Assembly: GCA_022605955.1 (NCBI GenBank)
Contig: JAKCOZ010000021.1
Coordinates: forward strand, 17,224,161 to 17,288,160
Source: Rallus limicola
Taxonomy: Eukaryota > Chordata > Aves > Gruiformes > Rallidae
DNA: 64,000 nucleotides
Direction: 5' to 3'
In this document: positions 56,901-64,000 of the stretch, piece after piece
Layout of the letters: every line of letters begins with the position of its first letter
Position numbering within the stretch: the first letter of the stretch is position 1
Program-made: the position numbers and the translations under genes
Notes under the pieces: model-generated
Databases searched by the model: none
What the model saw: only the letters and a program-made list of their open reading frames with translations
Told to the model about the DNA's origin: nothing

Positions 56901-57899
56901 TTGTGACAGCCATCTGCCTCGGGATCGTAGGGCTTGCCGTGCGCCGTCTTGGACTGATGGCCCATTGCAGTTGCTGCAGCTCTCCGTGCCCCGCGCTATA
57001 CAGCAACATAAGCTCTGGAACTGTGCAGCGATGAGATGGCATCCGGGGGACTTGCCTCGGCGTGGCCACCCCTATGTGACGGACCTAAGGCGAACTATTG
57101 GTCAAGGTAAAGAGAATGGAGGGTGGGGAATGGGTTTTGCCAGTTCCTTGTCCTGTGACTCTGGCTTTTGCTTTGGCAGGCTATGCGGGCAGCATCGGTG
57201 GGACACTGCGACCTGTGCGAGCGCACCGAGAAGGTGAAGCCATCGTGTCTGTATCAGGCTAGTCATGCAGCTTGTGCAATTGTGTTGGGTTTGTCTCACG
57301 TGGTGTGCCTGGGTGTTTTGGTGGTGGAAAGTGTAGCGTGCTGTCCTTAGTTTTGTTGCAAGGCAGGGTATTTTGGAAATCAGCTCTTGGAATTCATTCT
57401 AATACGCAGTGGGGACCGGGTAATGAATCTGTATCATTGGAGCGAGTAGAACGCAGAAGAACTGGCACGTAAGTGGGTGCGTCTGCAGCGGATCGGTCGT
57501 CCCCTGTGCACCCAGCGCTGAAGCGTGACAACTAGCAAGAAATGGAATTCCCCACCTGATGTGCAGTCACTTCGACTGATGGCGGGCTGCAGCTGTGTGA
57601 TGGAAGGTATGGCAGTCTCAGTCATTCGCACGCTTGCTGTCAAGCGTGTGGTTGCGCTCTCCCTTGCTCTCAAGCACGCTCTCTTTTCCACACTTTTCTC
57701 TTTCGGTCCCCCATTCTCTTGCCCGCTGCTAGTTGGCCCAATACAGCGACTGGAACCCTGACGCTGCTCTGAGTCTTAACTGTGTTCCTGAGGGTTGGCA
57801 AGCCCTGGTCCCACCAAAGCACCTAATTGGACATGCCTCAGGAGTTAAGCCCAGCCGCCCCCAGCCACCCAGAGCAATCTGAGGTGGGTTGGAACGCAA
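47996..57899 (+). repeat. Macrosatellite block R2, 3754-bp higher-order repeat
   Basis: Monomer lengths, with ends in brackets: 1357 (49352), 1040 (50392), 1357 (51749), 1357 (53106), 1040 (54146), 1357 (55503), 1356 (56859), 1040 (57899). This is a repeating 1357+1357+1040 = 3754-bp unit. Long copies carry the 31-bp segment, GTAAGGAG, CAGTAG and TTTTTTTTCCAAAGC; 1040-bp copies lack 288 bp, lack the 31-bp segment and carry GCTATACAGC. Equivalent copies are almost identical. Confidence 0.95.
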
Positions 57900-60587
57900 G
57901 GGGGTTTAACCTCTGCCAAATTAGTCTACCTGGTGGTGGATTGCGACAGCCATCTGCCTCGGGATCGTGGGGCTTGCCGTGCGCCATCTTGGACTGATGG
58001 CCCATTGCAGTTGCTGCAGCTTGGCTGGCTCTTCTTTAGGTGTGTGTCAGCCGGTGTAGCCAGGGTTGTGGGCAGTTAGCATGGCTAACTGTGTGTGTGT
58101 GTGAAATGTTTTTTTTCCAAAGCTAAGAGCTGAGACGTGAGTAAACCTTCTACAACAAATGCAGCCAGGGGATTTTCAGTTGATCTTCTGCTGGCCCAGT
58201 AGTTTCTTTGTCTCCTGCTGCTGGCTGCACTGAGAGTTGACTGTTGTGACTGCACGCCTCTGCCCGCCATGGGATGGCAGCGGGGAGAGTTGCTTAAGTG
58301 CCCTGACCTCTCCGTGCCCCGCGCGAAAAAGCAGCATAAGCTCTGGAACTGTGCAGCGACGAGATGGCATCCGGGGGACTTGCCTCGGCGTGGCCACCCC
58401 TATGTGACGGAGCTAAGGCGAACTATTGGTCAAGGTAGGAGAATGGAGGGTGGGGAATGGGTTTTGGCAGTTCCTTGTCCTGTGACTTTGGCTTTTGCTT
58501 TGGCAGGCTATGCGGGCAGCATCGGTGGGACACTGCGACCTGTGCGAGCGCATCGAGAAGGTGAAGCCATCGTCTCTGTATCAGGCTAGTCATGCAGCTT
58601 GTGCGTTTGTGTTGGGCTTGTCTCACGTGGTGTGCCTGGGTGTTTTGGTGGTGGAAAGTGTAGCGTGCTGTCCTTAGTTTTGTTGCAAGGCAGGGGATTT
58701 TGGAAATCAGCTCTTGGAATTCATTCTAATACGCAGTGGGGACGGGGTTATGAATCTGTATCATTGGAGAGAGTAGAACGCAGAAGAACTGGCACGTAAG
58801 TGGGTGCGTCTGCAGCGGATGGGTCGTCCCCTGTGCACCCAGCGCTGAACCGTGACAACTAGCAACAAATGGAATTCCCCACCTGATGTGCAGTCGCTTC
58901 GGACTGATGGCAGGCTGCAGCTGTGTGCTGGTAGGTCTGGCAGTCGCAGTCATTCGCACGCTTGCTGTCAAGCGTGTGGTTGCGCTCTCCCTTGCTCTCA
59001 AGCACGCTGTCTTTTCCACACTTTTCTCTTTCGGTCCCCCATTCTCTTGCCTGCTGCTAGTTGGCCCAATACAGCGACTGGAACCCTGACGCTGTTCTGA
59101 GTCTTAACTGTGTTCCTGAGGGTTGGCAAGCCCTGGTCCCACCAAAGCACCTAATTGGACATGCCTCAGGAGTTAAGCCCAGCCGCCCCCAGCCACCCAG
59201 AGCAATCTGAGGTGGGTTGGAACGCAAGGGGGTTTAACCTCTGCCAAATTAGTCTACCTGGTGGTGGATTGTGACAGCCATCTGCCTCGGGATCGTGGGG
59301 CTTGCCGTGCGCCATCTTGGACTGATGGCCCATTGCAGTTGCTGCAGCTTGGCTGGCTCTGATTTACGTGTGTGTCAGCCGGTGTAGCCAGGGTGGTGGG
59401 CAGTTAGCATGGCTAACTGTGTGTGTGTGTGAAATGTTTTTATTCCAAACCTAAGAGCTGAGACTTGAGTAAACCTTCTACAACAAATGCAGCCAGGGGA
59501 TTTTCAGTTGATCTTCTGCTGGCCCAGTAGTTTCTTTGTCTCCTGCTGCTGGCTGCACTGAGAGTTGACTGTTGTGACTGCACGCCTCTGCCCGCCATGG
59601 GATGGCAGCGGGGAGAGTTGCTTAAGTGCCCTGACCTCTCTGTGCCCCGCGCTAAAAAGCAGCATAAGCTCTGGAACTGTGCAGCGACGAGATGGCATCC
59701 GGGGGACTTGCCTCGGCGTGGCCACCCCTATGTGATGGAGCTAAGGCGAACTATTGGTCAAGGTAAGAGAATGGAGGGTGGGGAATGGGTTTTGGCAGTT
59801 CCTTGTCCTGTGACTTTGGCTTTTGCTTTGGCAGGCTATGCGGGCAGCATCGGTGGGACACTGCGACCGGTCCGAGCGCATCGAGAATGTGAAGCCATCG
59901 TCTCTGTATCAGGCTAGTCATGCAGCTTGTGCGTTTGTGTTGGGCTTGTCTCACGTGGTGTGCCTGGGTGTTTTGGTGGTGGAAAGTGTAGCGTGCTGTC
60001 CTTAGTTTTGTTGCAAGGCAGGGGATTTTGGAAATCAGCTCTTGGAATTCATTCTAATATGCAGTGGGGACCGGGTTATGAATCTGTATAGGTGTGTGAG
60101 GTAACCTCATGAATCTGTATCTTTGGAGAGAGTAGAACGCAGCAGAACTGGCACGTAAATGGGTGCGTCTGCAGCGGATCGGTCGTCCCTTGTGCACCCA
60201 GCGCTGAACCGTGACAACGAGCAACAAATGGAATCCCCCACCTGATGTGCAGTCGCTTTGGACTGATGGCAGGCTGCAGCTGTGTGATGGTAGGTATGGC
60301 AGTCTCAGTCATTTGCACGCTTGCTGTCAAGCGTGTGGTTGCGCTCTCCCTTGCTGTCAAGCACGCTCTCTTTTCCACACTTTTCTCTTTCGGTCCCCCA
60401 TTCTCCTGCCCGCTGCTTGTAGGCCCAATACAGCGACTGGAACCCTGATGCTGTTCTGAGTCTTAACTGTGTTCCTGAAGGGTCTGGAAGCCCTGGTCCC
60501 ACCAAAGCACCTAATTGGACATGCCTCAGGAGTTAAGCCCAGCCGCCCCCAGCCACCCAGAGCAATCTGAGGTGGGTTGGAACGCAA
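57900..60587 (+). repeat. Macrosatellite block R3, transition to 1329-bp type
   Basis: Monomers of 1328 bp (end 59227) and 1360 bp (end 60587). The first keeps TTTTTTTTCCAAAGC; the second has TTTTTATTCCAAACC with AAGAGCTGAG and the most symmetrical form of the 31-bp segment. They grade from R2 types to the L1-like copies that follow. Confidence 0.92.
60078..60120 (+). repeat. 31-bp indel site with 12-bp direct repeats
   Basis: ATGAATCTGTAT at 60078-60089 and again at 60109-60120 flank AGGTGTGTGAGGTAACCTC (19 bp), which contains the hyphenated palindrome TGAGGT-A-ACCTCA. Copies without the segment have a single ATGAATCTGTAT or ATGAATCTCTAT, exactly as deletion between direct repeats predicts (12+19 = 31). 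Other copies with it lie near 17089, 21107, 46428, 47507, 48855, 51252, 52609, 55006 and 56362. Confidence 0.9.
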
Positions 60588-63500
60588 GGGGGTTTAACCT
60601 CTGCCAAATTAGTCTACCTGGTGGTGGATTGTGACAGCCATCTGCCTTGGGATCGTAGGGCTTGCCGTGCGCCGTCTTGGACTGATGGCCCATTGCAGTT
60701 TTGGCAGCTTGGCTGGCTCTGGTTTAGGTGTGTGTCAGCCGGTGTAGCCAGGGTGGTGGGCAGTTAGCATGGCTAACTGTGTGTGTGTGTGAAATGTTTT
60801 TATTCCAAACCTAAGACCTTAGACTTGAGTAAACCTTCTACAACAAACGCAGCCAGGGGATTTTCAGTTGATCTTCTGCTGGCCCAGGAGTTTCTTTGTC
60901 TCCTGGTGCTGGCTGCACTGAGAGATGACTGTTGTGACTGCACGCCTCTGCCCGCCATGGGATGGCAGCGGGGAGAGTTGCTTGAGTGCCCTGACCTCTC
61001 CGTGCCCCGCGCTAAACAGCAGCATAAGCTCTGGAACTGTGCAGCGAGGAGATGGCATCGGGGGGACTTGCCTCGGTGTGGCCACCCCTATGTGACGGAG
61101 CTAAGGTGAACTATTGGTCAAGGTAAGAGAATGGAGGGTGGGGAATGGGTTTTGGCAGTTCCTTGTCCTGTGACTTTGGCTTTTGCTTTGGCAGGCTATG
61201 CGGGCAGCATCGGTGGGACACTGCGACCGGTGCGAGCGCGTCGAGAAGGTGAAGCCATCGTCTCTGTATCAGGCTAGTCATGCAGCTTGTGCGTTTGTGT
61301 TGGGCTTGTCTCACGTGGTGTGCCTGGGTGTTTTGGTGGTGGAAAGTGTAGCGTGCTGTCCTTAGTTTTGTTGCAAGGCAGGGGATTTTGGAAATCAGCT
61401 CTTGGAATTCATTCTAATACGCAGTGGGGACGGGGTTATGAATCTCTATCATTGGAGAGAGTAGAACGCAGCAGAACTGGCACGTAAGTGGGTGCGTCTG
61501 CAGCGGATCGGTCGTCCTTTGTGCACCCAGCGCTGAACCGTGACAATAAGCAACAAATGGAATCCCCCACCTGATGTGCAGTCGCTTCGGACTGATGGCA
61601 GGCTGCAGCTGTGAGATGGTAGGTATGGCAGTCTCAGTCATTCGCACGCTTGCTGTCAAGCGTGTGGTTGCGCTCTCCCTTGCTGTCAAGCACGCTCTCT
61701 TTTCCACACTTTTCTCTTTCGGTCCCCCATTCTCCTGCCCGCTGCTTGTAGGCCCAATACAGCGACTGGAACCCTGATGCTGTTCTGAGTCTTAACTGTG
61801 TTCCTGAAGGGTCTGGAAGCCCTGGTCCCACCAAAGCACCTAATTGGACATGCCTCAGGAGTTAAGCCCAGCCGCCCCCAGCCACCCAGAGCAATCTGAG
61901 GTGGGTTGGAACGCAAGGGGGTTTAACCTCTGCCAAATTAGTCTACCTGGTGGTGGATTGTGACAGCCATCTGCCTTGGGATCGTAGGGCTTGCCGTGCG
62001 CCGTCTTGGACTGATGGCCCATTGCAGTTTTGGCAGCTTGGCTGGCTCTGGTTTAGGTGTGTGTCAGCCGGTGTAGCCAGGGTGGTGGGCAGTTAGCATG
62101 GCTAACTGTGTGTGTGTGTGAAATGTTTTTATTCCAAACCTAAGACCTTAGACTTTAGTAAACCTTCTACAACAAACGCAGCCAGGGGATTTTCAGTTGA
62201 TCTTCTGCTGGCCCAGGAGTTTCTTTGTCTCCTGGTGCTGGCTGCACTGAGAGTTGACTGTTGTGACTGCACGCCTCTGCCCGCCATGGGATGGCAGCGG
62301 GGAGAGTTGCTTGAGTGCCCTGTCCTCTCCGTGCCCCGCGCTAAACAGCAGCATAAGCTCTGGAACTGTGCAGCGAGGAGATGGCATCGGGGGGACTTGC
62401 CTCGGCGTGGCCACCCCTATGTGACGGAGCTAAGGCGAACTATTGGTCAAGGTAAGAGAATGGAGGGTGGGGAATGGGTTTTGGCAGTTCCTTGTCCTGT
62501 GACTTTGGCTTTTGCTTTGGCAGGCTATGCGGGCAGCATCGGTGGGACACTGCGACCGGTGCGAGCGCGTCGAGAAGGTGAAGCCATCGTCTCTGTATCA
62601 GGCTAGTCATGCAGCTTGTGCGTTTGTGTTGGGCTTGTCTCACGTGGTGTGCCTGGGTGTTTTGGTGGTGGAAAGTGTAGCGTGCTGTCCTTAGTTTTCT
62701 TGCAAGGCAGGGGATTTTGGACATCAGCTCTTGGAATTCATTCTAATACGCAGTGGGGACCGGGTTATGAATCTCTATCATTGGAGAGACTAGAACGCAG
62801 AAGAACTGGCACGTAAGTGGGTGCGTCTGCAGCGGATCGGTCGTCCCTTGTGCATCCAGCGCTGAACCGTGACAACGAGCAACAAATGGAATCCCCCACC
62901 TGATGTGCAGTCGCTTCGGACTGATGGCAGGCTGCAGCTGTGAGATGGTAGGTATGGCAGTCTCAGTCATTCTCACGCTTGCTGTCAAGCGTGTGGTTGC
63001 GCTCTCCCTTGCTGTCAAGCACGCTCTCTTTTCCACACTTTTCTCTTTCGGTCCCCCATTCTCCTGCCCGCTGCTTGTAGGCCCAATACAGCGACTGGAA
63101 CCCTGACGCTGTTCTGAGTCTTAACTGTGTTCCTGAAGGGTCTGGAAGCCCTGGTCCCACCAAAGCACCTAATTGGACATGCCTCAGGAGTTAAGCCCAG
63201 CCGCCCCCAGCCACCCAGAGCAATCTGAGGTGGGTTGGAACGCAAGGGGGTTTAACCTCTGCCAAATTAGTCTACCTGGTGGTGGATTGTGACAGCCATC
63301 TGCCTTGGGATCGTAGGGCTTGCCGTGCGCCGTCTTGGACTGATGGCCCATTGCAGTTTTGGCAGCTTGGCTGGCTCTGGTTTAGGTGTGTGTCAGCCGG
63401 TGTAGCCAGGGTGGTGGGCAGTTAGCATGGCTAACTGTGTGTGTGTGTGAAATGTTTTTATTCCAAACCTAAGACCTTAGACTTGAGTAAACCTTCTACA

Positions 63501-64000
63501 ACAAACGCAGCCAGGGGATTTTCAGTTGATCTTCTGCTGGCCCAGGAGTTTCTTTGTCTCCTGGTGCTGGCTGCACTGAGAGTTGACTGTTGTGACTGCA
63601 CGCCTTTGCCCGCCATGGGATGGCAGCGGGGAGAGTTGCTTGAGTGCCCTGACCTCTCCGTGCTCCGCGCTAAACAGCAGCATAAGCTCTGGAACTGTGC
63701 AGTGAGGAGATGGCATCGGGGGGACTTGCCTCGGCGTGGCCACCCCTATGTGACGGAGCTAAGGCGAACTATTGGTCAAGGTAAGAGAATGGAGGGTGGG
63801 GAATGGGTTTTGGCAGTTCCTTGTCCTGTGACTTTGGCTTTTGCTTTGGCAGGCTATGCGGGCAGCATCGGTGGGACACTGCGACCGGTGCGAGCGCGTC
63901 GAGAAGGTGAAGCCATCGTCTTTGTATCAGGCTAGTCATGCAGCTTGTGCGTTTGTGATGGGCTTGTCTCACGTGGTGTGCCTGGGTGTTTTGGTGGTGG
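60588..64000 (+). repeat. Macrosatellite block R4, L1-like 1329-bp monomers
   Basis: Boundaries at 61916 and 63245 give exact 1329-bp monomers with AAGACCTTAGAC and no 31-bp segment, as in L1; the last copy runs off the window. They resemble copies 20-60 kb to the left much more than R2, which is closer. Confidence 0.95.

Noticed and set aside
45600..64000. Right macrosatellite arm as an inverted copy of the left arm (large palindrome)
   Set aside because: Both arms read in the same orientation; only the order of subfamilies is symmetrical.

Overview
This window looks like repeat-dense nuclear DNA from a complex eukaryote, most likely a vertebrate. I see no bacterial-type gene organisation, no rRNA or tRNA gene, no recognisable conserved protein and no complete transposon. 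Splice-like GT...AG signals, a TATA-type promoter candidate and long satellite arrays fit a heterochromatic or ampliconic region. A reptile-like amniote is only a guess from sequence texture; the species cannot be set from the sequence alone.

Layout. (1) 1-22643: head-to-tail array of a ~1.33-kb macrosatellite. Most monomers are exactly 1329 bp; variants of 1359/1360 and 1040 bp appear towards the right. (2) 22644-23719: a divergent terminal copy with a 46-bp in-place inversion and 305 bp of extra sequence. (3) 23720-31111: low-copy DNA with pyrimidine-rich tracts, C16 and G20 runs, a degenerate ~21-bp A/T repeat, a TATA-type promoter candidate and a 74/76-bp minisatellite (26179-27845). (4) 31112-32528: 109 perfect copies of a 13-bp repeat. 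(5) 32529-45500: a 13-kb two-level array of about 12-bp CCG+T9 units punctuated by the spacer GAGTCCCCTCGCC. (6) 45501-64000: the macrosatellite resumes abruptly in the same orientation, first as diverged 1357/1040-bp forms in a 3754-bp higher-order repeat, then as 1329-bp forms like those at the left end.

The most unusual system is the nested run of three arrays (74, 13 and 12 bp periods) inside the macrosatellite. They share a TTTGG-TTCCGG-like core, as if one short seed had been amplified repeatedly in different register. The 12-bp array is almost free of A on the + strand, places a T tract every 11-12 bp, and has kept nearly all its CpGs. The macrosatellite subfamilies are ordered symmetrically about this block: divergent types next to it, homogenised 1329-bp types at both window ends.

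The very long open frames here (up to 2492 codons) arise because the repeats lack stop codons; I do not regard them as genes. The only transcript-like signal in the macrosatellite is a 72-73-bp GT...AG interval found in each complete monomer examined. It may mark a spliced non-coding or short coding RNA, unproven.
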